This document shows positions 1 to 11,466 of a stretch of 64,000 nt of DNA, piece by piece. Position 1 is the first letter of the stretch. Each line of letters opens with the position of its first letter. The notes below the pieces were generated by a model. That model saw nothing but the letters and a program-made list of their open reading frames with translations, was not told the origin of the DNA and made no database searches. The position numbers and the translations under genes were made by a program. The stretch comes from Skeletonema tropicum (taxonomy: Eukaryota; Bacillariophyta; Thalassiosirophyceae; Thalassiosirales; Thalassiosiraceae): the NCBI GenBank assembly GCA_037178625.1, contig CM074128.1, forward strand, positions 2,232,001 to 2,296,000, given 5' to 3'.

Positions 1-2042
1 CTGCGTCTTCCAGCGAAATTCCCCCTCCTGTGCCTCTACCTACCAAGAAGTCATTGAATACGTGGTTACAATCATCTGACAAAGCTACTCCTCACTCCAT
101 CAGCGACACCAAATCATCACACCTCCAAGAAGAATCTGTTGATGCAGTCGAAGTTTCTGAATCTACAACGAAGGTCGACTCCTTTAATCTGGAATCATTT
201 GAAGAGGGAGGAGATGTTTTTGCAAGCACCCAAGTTGTGAAAGAAAAGTTTTCGGACACGGAGAGCGATTTGTTCCAGCCTTTTGAAGAAGAAATTAATA
301 AGGCTGCATTTGGATCATTTGGGTCTCAGAGTTCCGCCGACAATGATTGGGTGAGCACTACCCTGAAGCGTCAATCTCCAGTAACTGCTTCGGACGAAGT
401 TTCAGAGAAAGCAAGAGTTTGGATGAATTCGATGCAGAAGGATGATGAGACTGAAGAATCATCTGAATTAGGTAGCAACGAGCCGCATGTTAACAAGGCA
501 GACCCACCGCAGAATAACGAGCCGCAGGTCAATAAGACAGACCCACCGCAGAATTTGGATCCACCAGAAAGCATAAATATTGATGCGAGGATCAAGAAGC
601 GGCCCGCTAACTCTTGGATCAAAGCAAATGACGACGATGACAAAGAAAGTGCTCAGAAGGACGCAAGGTCTCTTTCACCGTTGGACTCAAATGTTGGTAA
701 CCTGAGATCAAAATTTGAGAGTGAGAAAGATAGTCCTGTTGAAGAAGGAGGAGAAAAAGATGAGGAAGAGAATGAAGTTGTTTTCCACTCACAAGCTATG
801 GGTATCAGGTTGAAACGTGGTGAGGATGGGTTTGTCCGTGTTGTATCGGTGACTCAAGCTGCATTGGGTTCTTCTATTGATAGAATCGGAACCATTGAGC
901 CGGGAGATACAATCAAGGAAGCAGCGGGGATTGATTTAAGGTCACCGATCACAAACAGCCAATGGGGAGAAGCTGTTACAGAGATCAGGCATGCCCCTCG
1001 ACCAATGACATTTGTCGTTGCTGCCGGCCCCGAAAGGAAGAGCAAGCAAGAGTCGTCGAAGCCAGCCATCAGTTCCGCAATTCCTCCTTCTCAAATAACT
1101 AATGGTCCAAGTGTCGTTGAGTACGATTTATCCAAAGATTCTGACGGAGAACAAGTGCTAAAGTCAGTGAGAGAGTATCGTAGGCATCAGTCACCAGAAC
1201 GTCTTCCCAAGGTGTCTCCTGATCAAAGGAAGTATCGCACTCCAACTCGCGAATCTCCCTATCGTCGGGAGTACGATTCTCCAGATAGAAGCATTTACTC
1301 AGAAGCTAGTTCTATGTATAGCGAAGGACCAACGAAAGATTCCTTCTTCAATCGCATTGCCGCATGCGCCACAGCTGGTGCAGCTGCTTGTGCACCGGGT
1401 GGAACACAACAGCCCTCTTCCGACGATGGCGAGAAAAATCAAGTTCCAATGGCTCATTTGAAGTTTTTGAGAACAAACCCCACAATTACAAGAGTGTCGA
1501 ATGCCGCAAGGAACCGTTTGTTGTGCGGAAGGCCTGATACCATATTTGAGGAGCCCAACGGTGCTCAACCAACTGATGTGAGTAGACCCAAATCAACTGC
1601 ATCGTGGGTTTCAAATAATGGTCAGTCGCGTGCTGGTACAAGAGACGATGCATCAAGAGGAGGAGACGAACAATCCAGATTTTCGTCAGTGCGCGTTGTC
1701 CCAATAAAGACTACCGGCAACAATACCGCATACCTCGACGGCATTGCAACGCCAGCTGTATCCAGCAAGCCATACGAGTCGAAGATAGAAAATACATCTT
1801 CCAAGTCAAAGCTCATGGTTCAGAGTTATTCCAATGGTGGAGGCGAAGTAGGATGGCCAGATGATGATAATACTCAAGAGTTACCGTGGCAAAAGGACAC
1901 TATTGACAATGTATCAACTGTCAGTGCCCACTCTGCCAAAAGGAAAGAATCTGCAAGGCAAGCAGAGTTGCTTGCTGCAGACAAAGTGAAAGCTATGATG
2001 GAGGACCTTGATCATGATGAGGACTCCGAGTGCGAAATTTAA
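1..2042 (+). CDS. PDZ-domain protein, 5' partial
   Basis: The reading frame is open from the left edge; the first codon that could be taken as a start (position 30) is GTG, so the true start lies upstream. The visible part is about 680 residues, mostly low-complexity and rich in Ser, Glu, Asp and Pro. It contains one compact globular segment at about residues 250-330 (bases 780-1030), with the pattern GIRLKRGEDGFVRVVSV then IEPGDTI, typical of a PDZ domain (carboxylate-binding-like GI loop, then the GD turn). Two near-identical short repeats, NEPHVNKADPPQN and NEPQVNKTDPPQN, lie at about residues 150-177. The Arg/Tyr/Ser-Pro-rich stretch at about 380-430 looks like a phosphorylated linker. 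A scaffold role is inference. It ends 141 bp from the convergent LarE-like gene. No frame break is seen. Confidence 0.75.
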   Translation, partial: ASSSEIPPPVPLPTKKSLNTWLQSSDKATPHSISDTKSSHLQEESVDAVEVSESTTKVDSFNLESFEEGGDVFASTQVVKEKFSDTESDLFQPFEEEINKAAFGSFGSQSSADNDWVSTTLKRQSPVTASDEVSEKARVWMNSMQKDDETEESSELGSNEPHVNKADPPQNNEPQVNKTDPPQNLDPPESINIDARIKKRPANSWIKANDDDDKESAQKDARSLSPLDSNVGNLRSKFESEKDSPVEEGGEKDEEENEVVFHSQAMGIRLKRGEDGFVRVVSVTQAALGSSIDRIGTIEPGDTIKEAAGIDLRSPITNSQWGEAVTEIRHAPRPMTFVVAAGPERKSKQESSKPAISSAIPPSQITNGPSVVEYDLSKDSDGEQVLKSVREYRRHQSPERLPKVSPDQRKYRTPTRESPYRREYDSPDRSIYSEASSMYSEGPTKDSFFNRIAACATAGAAACAPGGTQQPSSDDGEKNQVPMAHLKFLRTNPTITRVSNAARNRLLCGRPDTIFEEPNGAQPTDVSRPKSTASWVSNNGQSRAGTRDDASRGGDEQSRFSSVRVVPIKTTGNNTAYLDGIATPAVSSKPYESKIENTSSKSKLMVQSYSNGGGEVGWPDDDNTQELPWQKDTIDNVSTVSAHSAKRKESARQAELLAADKVKAMMEDLDHDEDSECEI

Positions 2043-2182
2043 GTATGTTAAATGTTGAATGTTTTGCAAAGAATTCTTCATGTTAATTGATATTTAATGT
2101 ATGTTTAAAAACAAAGAATAACTCTTTATTGACCTTATTATTTCTACATTTGTACAAACTGTTCAGTATCAACATATTCTAT

Positions 2183-3403
2183 TTATAACGTGGCAGCAGC
2201 CAGGGGCGCATCCTGGTCCTCTGGCATCGCCGCAACAGAACCAGTCTTGAACCCTCGAACGCCCTCCAACCCCGCCTTGAATCCCCATTCATTTCGACAC
2301 TTGTCACTAAACCCATGATCATTCAACTTTTTCGCTGCCAAATCATAATCCTCGACTGATTCTATAAGTGACGTGTCTAATTCTACCATTGCCCTTCCAC
2401 CCGCGAGCATTCGAACGCGCGCGTTGATGGTTTCATCCAACCCCAATACCTCTCGAACAAATGCTTCTGCAAAATCCACCGCTTTCAAGTGCTCCTCTGT
2501 CGCCATGACACCCATGGCAAGACGTGATCGTAGGCAAGGCGATGCAGCCGCATTCCAATTCGATAAGCCCAGGTACTTGGCAGCCTGTCGTACCTGATCT
2601 TTGGTAATTTGATCTAGTGGAGAATGGACTGAAAAGTTGGATGCTGCCTTGAGGCCTAATCGTGTTGGATCACGTGTATCATCTGCATTTGTACCATTGA
2701 ACAGAATCACCTTTTGCTGGTCTTGCTCACTCTGTCCATCAAGATTACTATTGCCATCAATGTATTGCTCCATTACCGCCTCTGCCACAGCATTCAGCGT
2801 TGAATATAAGTGCGTCTTGCAAACAAAGCATGCATGTCCATCATTTCGAATGTAGGCTTCATCACTTCCCTCGGCAGTCGATACTTCCATGAGTGGTATA
2901 CCAATGAAATCTGCAACCGTTCGAGCTACATCAATTTGAGTTTGTGGTACTGCATGTGATATACCGAGTACTGCTTGGACTGTTCCCATTTTGCTGCTGT
3001 TGTTGTTGCTGGGTGAGTGTGTATTGTGGTAGTCAGAAAACACTCGATGGACTAACGCCGCAACTAGTGATGAGTCTACTCCACCACTGTAGGCGATGAC
3101 GTTGGCTGCGTGAGGATTCATCATTTCGGATGTTCGACGTAGTAAACTATCAACGAGCTCCATTGATTCATTGTTTGAGTGTATACTATACGCAGTGTTT
3201 CTGGTAAAGTTAGTATCATTGATGGTAGATGACGTGTGTTGTGTTACCGTCACGTCATTAAGAGCTGCTGGATTGTTTCTTCTGTGATGCTCATGGTCAA
3301 GGGCAGCCGCAGCGGTAGAGAAGTAGTGCGATGCAACCTTCTTGTTTCCACCATTACCTGTCAGACGAGCCAGAGAGCTCGCTATTGCGCGTGTCCGTCT
3401 CAT
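2183..3403 (-). CDS. LarE-like PP-loop sulfur-transfer enzyme (N-type ATP pyrophosphatase)
   Basis: A single intact 406-residue frame. The PP-loop SGGVDSSLVAALVH (about residues 106-119) is the ATP-pyrophosphatase signature. A CFVCKTHLYSTL block and an SPCLRSRLAMG block further on match the LarE family, which adenylates a pyridinium dicarboxylate cofactor precursor and gives up a cysteine sulfur (or uses an iron-sulfur cluster) in making the nickel-pincer cofactor. The Cys in SPCLRSR sits where the sacrificial Cys of LarE is placed. The N-terminal 80 residues are Asn/Thr/His-rich and begin MRRTRAIASSLARL, basic and amphipathic, suggesting organelle targeting (inference). No LarB or LarC is nearby, so the substrate in this organism is open; other ExsB-type thiolation roles are possible. 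It is divergent from the INTS6 homologue (about 260 bp between starts). Confidence 0.8.
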   Translation of the reverse strand: MRRTRAIASSLARLTGNGGNKKVASHYFSTAAAALDHEHHRRNNPAALNDVTVTQHTSSTINDTNFTRNTAYSIHSNNESMELVDSLLRRTSEMMNPHAANVIAYSGGVDSSLVAALVHRVFSDYHNTHSPSNNNSSKMGTVQAVLGISHAVPQTQIDVARTVADFIGIPLMEVSTAEGSDEAYIRNDGHACFVCKTHLYSTLNAVAEAVMEQYIDGNSNLDGQSEQDQQKVILFNGTNADDTRDPTRLGLKAASNFSVHSPLDQITKDQVRQAAKYLGLSNWNAAASPCLRSRLAMGVMATEEHLKAVDFAEAFVREVLGLDETINARVRMLAGGRAMVELDTSLIESVEDYDLAAKKLNDHGFSDKCRNEWGFKAGLEGVRGFKTGSVAAMPEDQDAPLAAATL

Positions 3404-3664
3404 GAGGATACTACGCTACCCTCGACACGATGTAATGGTACTATCGGAAGAACAACGCCTTTTGTTTTTGTTTCGTAGTTGGTATTGGTGGTTGGCCTGC
3501 TGGTGGCGGAGTTGGTTGGTGACGCAGATAAGTGGGAAATTTTGAAAAGAAAAATGTCCGAGGTAAAAAGTGCGGGAACCATCACCTGTGTCTCCCGCCA
3601 ATTCAAGCTCATGTCCAAAATAAAAGTCAAAAATCTCGCTGCACCACCCACATTTAACTTCACC
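3404..3664. promoter_or_regulatory. Divergent intergenic promoter region between LarE-like and INTS6-like genes
   Basis: These 261 bases separate the ATG of the minus-strand LarE-like gene (3403) from the best ATG of the INTS6 homologue (3665). The frame upstream of 3665 is open back to 3479, but human INTS6 also begins a few residues before the MIDAS strand, so 3665 is preferred. No TATA box is obvious; the region must hold both promoters. Confidence 0.4.
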
Positions 3665-6600
3665 ATGATCGTTGTGTTTGTAATAGACACGTCAAGCAGC
3701 ATGGCCCAGCCATCGCAAAGTGGCGGCGGCATCACAGGCCACAGCAGCATATCTCGTCTCGACTTGGCCAAAATGAGCGTGGAGAATTTGTCACGAAGCA
3801 TGGACAAGCGAATCCTAGAACACAATCGAAATGTATTGATGGCATCGGCTCAACAGCATCAGTTGCAACAGCAGCAGTCTGTGCAGCATGTGGATGTTGG
3901 AAGATTGGAACAATTTGATGATTTTCTGTTACTTAGCTCGAGTTTGCAACCAGATAGTCATGGCAATGGTAATAATGGGTCTTCTTCTCCTTTGTCGACT
4001 TTGGATTCAATAGAAGCTCACGAAAGCTGTGGAGCTGGCGGACGTATGCTGGTAGGATCCATCGAAGATGATAAGTCATCTGCAATGTCAGAGCATGGAC
4101 ATAATATGGTACCACATCCACCAGACCGACATGAGTTTCGAATATGAGCTCAAAAGGCTGCAAAACTGCCAAAATTCCATGACAACAAACCCTTTCCAGA
4201 TTGGGCTGGAGGAGCCATTGGGTTGAATATTGCGCTATCTCATGGACTTGGATTGCTCTCTCGCTATCGTTTAACTCGTGGAAGAGATGTAGGAACACTT
4301 TGGTATGGGGAGATTACCCTGGTATCAACATCAAATGGCAAAGACATCCAACAACAACAAGCAGCAACAGCAACAGCAGCAGAACGCTGGTGGGGATCAT
4401 GATTCTTCATCAATTGGATCACCGCTGCAACCAGCATGTTTGATATTACTTACCGATGGAGAATGCTTACGATTACCCCCAGAAAAGGGAGGTGGAGGAC
4501 TCAGCTTGCGGTTTGGCAATATACCACTGAGAGAGTTTTATAGAGAGCCCTTCCGATGGGATCAACGAATTTTTATTCTCCACACGGCGGATGTATCTAC
4601 TCCACCGCTTGCACAAATCTCTACGTGCGTTATGTGAGGTTACCGGCGGTGCTTACATCAGAATCAATCCGACCGATTCTCTATCCAATATTTTATCGAG
4701 AATATCACCTCCTCGACCTACTCCATACTCTATCCCTGACCCCGTTGCGAATATCCCCACCGACGCCAGTTCAATTCGATAGTGCTGCTGCTGGCCGTAG
4801 CTCTTCGTTTGTGAATGGCGGTCCAGTGTGCTCCTTTCAGTGTATGGAAGGTGCACCGCAACAACAGCCATCCATTCATCGAGCAATGATTATGTTTGCA
4901 GGATCATGCGAACAACCGCGTTGGATTTTCAACCCTACTGCGTCAAGCTCACCACAATCCACATTCATCCCAACTCCTATATGGAGCATTCCAGAGAGTC
5001 ATTTCCCATCAAAGAAGCTAGATACATTGCCCCCACGGCCATCTCAACCACTCCTTCATTATTCAAGAAATTATCAAGCTGTTGCCTCGTCTGTTTTTGA
5101 TCCATACTACGTCATGAAAGCACTGCATCATTTGGATCACTTGTATGTTACCATACGACAATTACTTGTGGATGCTGGAGACAATCCTCCACCATTAGCC
5201 AACCGAATGCTGCAGCGAGATGTGTACATTTGCGACTGGTTAGGTGGGCAAGAGAGTGCAAAGAGAGGACCTGACAATTCATCGAATAATACAACAGGCG
5301 CGCCTAGGACAGAAGCAGGACGTGAGCATTTCCCTGTTTGTGTTCGAGGGGCAGGAAGACCGACACTATCTGGTGAGGGTGGGGACAATGTTCTCAATGT
5401 CGGTATTTTACATGTACCACGTGACTGGGTCAAACTAAAGGATATTGGTGCATCAGGTGCTGGAAAAAGTGATTCTTCTCCGACCAAGGTGTCAACTTTG
5501 ACTTTGCTCCCACCTGATCCGCACATATTATTACCATTGCTGATCAAAGTTGCCGAGATGGAGCTTCGAATGCTCAAGAAAGTGTCAGAGAACAATAAAG
5601 AAGCGACAAGCAGTGTCAAATCAGGCGCAACTGCAGGTCTTATCAAGAAGAAAATTAACAGCGCTACTGCTGCGAGAGCCATCCATTTGGATGATACTTG
5701 GAAATCAGACTTTCGAGCATATCTGTTTCGGCTGCCTCCTTACTACCTGCCAGCAGTTCGTCGTGTTCTTCGTTCAATGCTGCCACAGAACGTGCTTGCG
5801 CTATTGCATGTTGAGAGCCCAGAGGTGCTCCCTTTGCTGTGTATGTCTCCATCATGTTTGAACAAAATTAGCAATGGAGAAAATGCTGCCAAGAATTCAG
5901 TAGACTGGCTACGAGGTATGGAGCAGAACATACGCAAGCGCAGGGCTCGATCAACATTTGATGAACCATCCCAACTTCAGCAAGCTGTGAAGCAAGAAAC
6001 TCAAACATTTGGGTATGGAGAGTATGACCCTCGTATGACGGAACAACAATACAAACACCTGCTTCGAAACTTGCCTGCTCCGTGGAAGAACGGCGTCAAG
6101 GAAGAAGAAGAAGAGAGTAGTATCAGAAAAGTCAATCCAGTAGCCATGGTGCCAGCCTCTTGTATGTTGGCGTACTATGAGTCCCGTAGGCGATGGATAT
6201 TCGGAGGAACAGGTCTAACAACACGTGGTCTTCACGTGGAAGGTGTGAACAATGATGGTGTGAACTCACATCATTACAATTCGAGCGGGAATATTGACGA
6301 TGAACCGTTGTTAGCATTAGCAGGGACTCTGCGGGACAGTCAACCAAACAAGCATTGCAAAGATGGGAGACTTCAGGGAGAAACTCAACTTTTCACCCGT
6401 ATCCTTTGTTGATTATGGTGGAAGCAACAGCTCGGGAGCAGCAGTGACTACGGCGGCAGATGGATCTCCAACCTACAGCGTGGATGATGATGCTTTGCCC
6501 TTGAACTTCTTTGATGCAAAATCTGGTGAGTTTGTAGATTCCCCTCAGGCAAGGTATAGGGCTCGTCTACAAATCAATTTTGGCAACCCATTTCACGACA

Positions 6601-7307
6601 AACGTGGCGGTTCTGTTTGTCCTGAAAAATATGGCAGTCAACGCCCTCAAACAGGGGACACACCCAGAACACCTCCCGGTTCGCCTCCTAACGATGCATA
6701 CGAGTCACATTCACCGATTGAGGGAGAGGGAGAAGCAGCATTTACCGGAAAGAGACCTGGCTCTCCCCCAAAGCACCGCGGCGAGTTCAAGAAAAGAGAT
6801 GCTGATCAACCTTTAATCGCAACAGAAGTTAAGCGTGCGAAAATATCAACCGAAGGGACTGAATCACGCAAGCCTCCTCCTCGCCCTCCTCCACCACCAG
6901 CGAAGCAACCACCTCCACCACCACACCCACAACACAAAAGACCTACGAAAACAGCTGGAGGACACAAATTTGTTCCTCCGCCGCCACCAGGCCAAAAGCC
7001 TATGCCACAAAAACCTCCTCCATCGCACAAACCCCCTCCTCCGAAGCGAATGAAAACCAAAGAAGAAATACCTCAGAGCACCGCCAACAACCCAGCTGTG
7101 CAATCATCAGAAGCTGCACAAGCAAACAACACTGATTTGCAGAATCCGAACGAAAAGCCAAGAATTGCACTACCCGAGTTTTGGATTTGTGTTTGGTCGA
7201 AGAGTCAGAAAAGATGGTACTTCTTCAACACGAGCACGAACAAGTCCGTGTGGGCGGTAGAACACATCAAAGCCGTGCAACAGCAACAACAACATCATCA
7301 TCATTGA
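3665..7307 (+). CDS. INTS6: Integrator complex subunit 6 homologue with C-terminal WW-like domain; interrupted by about six frame changes
   Basis: INTS6 is a scaffold of the Integrator complex, which cleaves nascent RNA and recruits PP2A to paused polymerase. The start MIVVFVIDTSSSMAQ carries the VWA MIDAS motif DxSxS. Later come LTDGE, REPFRWDQRIF (human INTS6 has EPFRWDQRLF), CEVTGG, LPPYYLPAVRRVLRSMLP and INFGNPFHDKRGG (human HTFGNPFKLDKKG), all in INTS6 order. The last about 45 residues, WICVWSKSQKRWYFFNTSTN then KSVW, look like a WW domain after a Pro-rich linker. The homology changes frame near 4136, 4170, 4290, 4580, 4785 and 6320. No GT-AG intron of usual size sits at these points and several lie in homopolymers: one extra T in GAGTTTCG at 4136, one missing A near 4170. 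Consensus indels are likelier than introns; a true pseudogene is the alternative. Confidence 0.8.
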
Positions 7308-7425
7308 TTTCTAACAATATATCTATATACTTAAATTGCAGTTAGCACATGTTTGTTGTTCTTGCTTTTTTACATCTGAAACTTCTTTTGACTGCGACTT
7401 ACTTACTCTAGCGCATTTGTCTTCG

Positions 7426-9368
7426 TTAATTATTGCCGAAAAGGAATTCAAACGGATTCTTGCTGTTGCCAGCATAACCATCAAAATATGGATGCTTGGA
7501 TATCCTCGCCAAACTTGGTCGATCCCTGGGAGTTGGGGATAAACACTTAACAATCAAATCTGCAAGTACTGGGTCTGGAACAGTATCCACCCGTGGTTCA
7601 AAGGTGGGTAGTCTCTTGGTAATTTGTTCGGCTGATACACCATCAAAGAATCCTCTTCCAGTGCTTATTTCATACAGAAACATGCCATACGACCAAACGT
7701 CGTAGTTATACTCAAGTGAAAACGATTCTGCCTCCCCGCTCAAAAAACTCTTGGCAAACTCCGGTGGACAAGCCTCAGGAGTATAGTCAATCGGGTTACT
7801 CTTCACGGGCATGCAGCTTTCCAAATCAATCCCACGAAAGGAAATGTCACCGGTGCGTTCATCTTCCACCACGACAAAGTTTTCTGTTTTCAGATCATTC
7901 CATACCAATCGCACACCATGTAACGCCTCCATACACCGTAACCCGGTCACCGCACAGTCCCGCAATAGTGGTCCCTCCAGTCTTCCCCCAACTTTGGGCA
8001 TGAATGCCTTGACATCATCGACACCTCTTTGCATTACCAATGCACTCTTACCTGGCATTTCTTTCCCTGCATTCGGTAAGAACTCTTTACGTCGGATGAA
8101 TTGACCCTTTTTTAATCCACCTGATACCCGTTGATAGTTGTCAAATTCACGCTTCATCGCAGCGGTATTGCTAGATATCTTGATAATGAGTGGCTCTCCT
8201 GTCGCTGTACCAATTGGTGACGCTCGGTACGCAGTTTGTATCAACGAACGTCCATTGACACTTGGAACAGCTTTACCGGCAAGGACGTACCGTCCATTAC
8301 CAAGAGTTTGATCCGTAACTTCTGGAATGGACTCACTGTTTGTTCGTGCCCTAGCCAGTATTTGTTGCCTCCGTTCTTCTTTTTGTTGGTTGAATTTGTT
8401 CTTGGCTTCGTTAACATCCACGGATGCAGCTGAGGAGGGCAATGTTAGTGGCGTACCTAGTCTGTACTTGGATCCAGATGACGTGGATACAATCTTGCGT
8501 TCTTGGGCCTTGGGATGGATCCATCAGCGGACTGGTGACGATGGCATCATCCATCATCAATGGTAGGATGATTGGTAACCTTGCCAGATATTTGCACATC
8601 ACCTTCCGCACTTCCCTTGATGGCAATCCAATCATTCAAAGTTGGGATAGAACTAGATGCCGCTGCAGATGCCGCTGCGGACTGGAACAAGGTATTCCAA
8701 GGATTGTTATCAGGTTTCTTCTCAGCCACAGCACCACTTACTATTCTCCTTCAACGATGTCAATTCACTCTGTAATCTCTCCGCCCGTAACTCTGCCTTC
8801 CGCGCCGCCTCCTGACTATCCCCCAAGTGCAATTTCCAATTCTTCAAATTGTCGTTGACTCTGTGTCAACTTGCTGCTGAGCCAATTGTAAGTCACTCAC
8901 GGCAATATCCAATTCATTCTGACTGGTGGACAATTCCTCCTTGGTGCTGGCCAATTCTTTTTCGAGGTCAATAACACGGAGTTGTAATTGTTCTTGCATG
9001 TATTCCAAGTTGGTGACTGCCGATTCGAGTGCGGATTCGAGAGAGGACACGGCGGTTTGTGCTTGGAGGAGCGCCTCGTCTTTCATTTCGAGCGTTTTGA
9101 CGAGATCGTCTCCTCCGTTGCCGCCGCTTGATGGTGGGTTGCTGGGCGTGCCATTGAATTTTGGTTTGTTATTGTTGAAGAAGACATTGAGTGATGTTGA
9201 TGATCTAATACTTGCTGCGTAGTTAGTGCTACTGCCATGATATTTCAAGCTGCCGCTACCAGCACTTGTTGGCGGTGACAAATAAGCACTGGAGGCACCA
9301 ATTAACAGCAGCAGATAGCAAAAATTACAGCGTGTTGAAAAAGAAAATGTTGCTGTCATTGTCATCAT
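7426..9368 (-). CDS. Plastid-targeted atypical protein kinase with N-terminal coiled coil; interrupted by about four frame changes
   Basis: The N-terminus begins with a hydrophobic signal (CYLLLLIGASSAYLSP); the ASSAYLSP context resembles the diatom ASAFAP plastid-import cleavage motif. A Gln/Glu/Leu-rich coiled coil follows (bases 8730-9100). The C-terminal 338 residues (7426-8442) are a kinase fold: LIIKI gives the ATP-binding Lys, LVWNDLKTENF replaces HRDLKxxN (His-Arg become Trp-Asn, catalytic Asp, Lys and Asn kept), GIDLES replaces DFG (Asp kept, Phe-Gly lost), ACPPE replaces APE, and DVWSYGMFLYE is subdomain IX. Key Asp and Lys remain, so activity is possible. Coding continuity changes frame near 8862, 8735, 8555 and 8505, where each frame simply picks up where the last left off. 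It is convergent with INTS6 (118 bp between stops). Confidence 0.65.
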
Positions 9369-10297
9369 TTTATGTATGATGTGCTCTTCATAGGAAATGA
9401 TGTCCTGTGTACGTGTTCGAAACTTTATAAACGATGTTCCAAACTTTTAATGTCATAGATGATGCCTACTTGATACAGAAGAATTCTTCCATCCATCAAC
9501 GAGCCATCACATCAAAGGCATCTCCAACCAATTATTGCACCGCACCTGATCTGATTGATGGGTGCTCATTGCATGATGCGTTCCGGATGGAGGCTTCTTT
9601 GTTTTTGAAATCTTTTCCCTTTTGAATCCCTGAATTGACGTACGTAGATACATTTATGTAACGTACTCGGATTACGTGGGATTATGACTAAAATTATCTA
9701 TCTATCTACTTACTACGTGTCACCTGTAAATACGCAGCAATGGAGGACTCCCATAAAGAACAAAACTGACCAATGGCTAGCAGCTTTCAAAAATAGCACC
9801 CTTGTAGAAAGATGAATCTAATGTATTTACCCCAAATAAATATCTTATGAATGAGTATGTGAAAAAACACAAAAAGTTTACTCCCTAGTAAACTTCATTT
9901 TCCGCCCGGGAAACTCCCCGAAAAGAGGGCTTCTCAAACTGCCTCCCAAATCTATCAAGGTGGCGGCAAATCTTGAATCTTGCCTCCGGTAGCTGACGAG
10001 ATTAGCCAGGTGCAGGTGCAAAGTTAGCAAAAGAGAGTGCACCGTGACAATGGTTCGCCAACGACGCGACGGTACGGAACGTCCGCCTCCTTTCTATTGC
10101 CCCCATAACTTTTTTGCCCCTTGAAGCTAACATCTGATCAGTTAGCTGCTTATTCTATCGTCAAGACTGAAGATAAAGAATCGGCTCTGTGTGAAGAAGA
10201 GTCTCAATTGAAGGTACACCCTATCCTAGCAAAGAACATCGCACGGTAGGTTGATAACTTCCCCCCAAGCCCCAGGTAGTTTTCTCCATCATCATGA
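9369..10297. other. Intergenic region without a supported gene
   Basis: About 930 bases between the divergent kinase and MORN genes. Small frames (for example 9434-9625) lack any recognisable pattern. A short inverted motif TTTACTCCCTAGTAAAC lies near 9880, and a polypyrimidine/CTAT-rich stretch at about 9695-9715. It presumably contains both promoters. No RNA gene is seen by eye. Confidence 0.4.
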
Positions 10298-11466
10298 ATG
10301 TCATCGGGATGCAAGACATCGTTGGTGGATCTGGCTTCAGTGTCAGTCCATCCACGTCCTCCTCATCTCCCATTCAATAATGGCGGTGGCACGAAGCGTC
10401 CTCTTGCAAGCTGTCGCGAAGATTTGGAACGGAGTTGGCAAACTCTCCGAGCAGGCCCCTCTTCTTCATCATCATCATCGACGACGACGCCATCGTCGTC
10501 AATGAACCTTCGCCACTATGGAACTAGTGGTATAGTCGAAGAAAGTGATGATGACATGGTCGTCCATGGTCGTAATAAGCGTCGTAGGACTGGATTGGCG
10601 TCCAGTTCCATTATTGACGATGATGATTGCATGGACGACGCCCACCAAGCCAACGTTGTTGCTGGCGCACCACCTGATGCCAACAGCAACGTCAATCAGG
10701 AAGGGTTCTGCAAGGATGTTCGTATCTCTCCTGACAATCGTCCTCCATTTGCCATGGTGGTGGTTGATTCATCAATGGCCAGCAGTGATGACACTTCATC
10801 GCCGCCAGCTGCTGCAGCAGTAGCAAGGAACAACATCAACCGTCCACCCATCAAGGCAGGATGGTACACAGGGATCCTTTCCGTCAATGGCCATCGTCAC
10901 GGCCATGGCACCACCAAACACGACGATGGGACATCCTACACTGGACCGTACGTCAATGATCAAATGGAGGGGTATGGTACCTATACCTTTTCCACGACAA
11001 GACATTTGGTACCCAATCCGAAGATGAATGGAAATTCATTACATCGTGTAATTGAACGGAGCTTTGAAGGGAATTTTCAGTAAGGATGCTCCATTGGGGA
11101 AGGGAATTGTGGTGACCAAGAGTGTGGATTCCCTGCCGGTTTGTGGGGGTGGTAGAGATTTTGGTTGGACGACGCAGAATTATATGGTGCCATCGAACAT
11201 TCAGCATGGTGGAGGTGCTTCATGATGTGGGTATGCACAACTCGGACGGTGTGGCGGTTGGTGAGGGTGTTCGTGTTGTGTATTTGGCATCGTATACGGA
11301 ACGAGGAAGCGAATTGAAGCAAGAATGTTTCAGGCTGTTGAATGGGAAGATCACCATGAAGGTCGCGTTAGATTATGCCTCGTGGGTTTGTAGTTGTATG
11401 GGGATGGAGGTTCCTGGACCTCCTAGTACGACTCTTTCCGACTATGTTGGTATGATCTCTCGTTAA
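10298..11466 (+). CDS. MORN-repeat protein with Ser/Asp-rich N-terminus; two frame changes
   Basis: The first frame (10298-11083) starts MSSGCKTSL and has a Ser-rich stretch, a basic nuclear-localisation-like NKRRR, then MORN-like units: WYTGILSVNGHRHGHGTTK, then DGTSYTGPYVNDQMEGYGTY, then RSFEGNFQ. MORN repeats bind lipids or act as scaffolds. After the stop at 11081-11083, homologous-looking sequence continues in the next frame (KDAPLGKGIVV, from 11082), and from about 11170-11230 in a third frame to 11466 (YLASYTERGSELKQECFRLL). The junction TTTTCAGTAAGG fits one extra T. An ATG at 10294 opens another frame for 28 codons. These breaks match those in the two preceding genes, so the true protein is probably about 390 residues. 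Confidence 0.55.
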
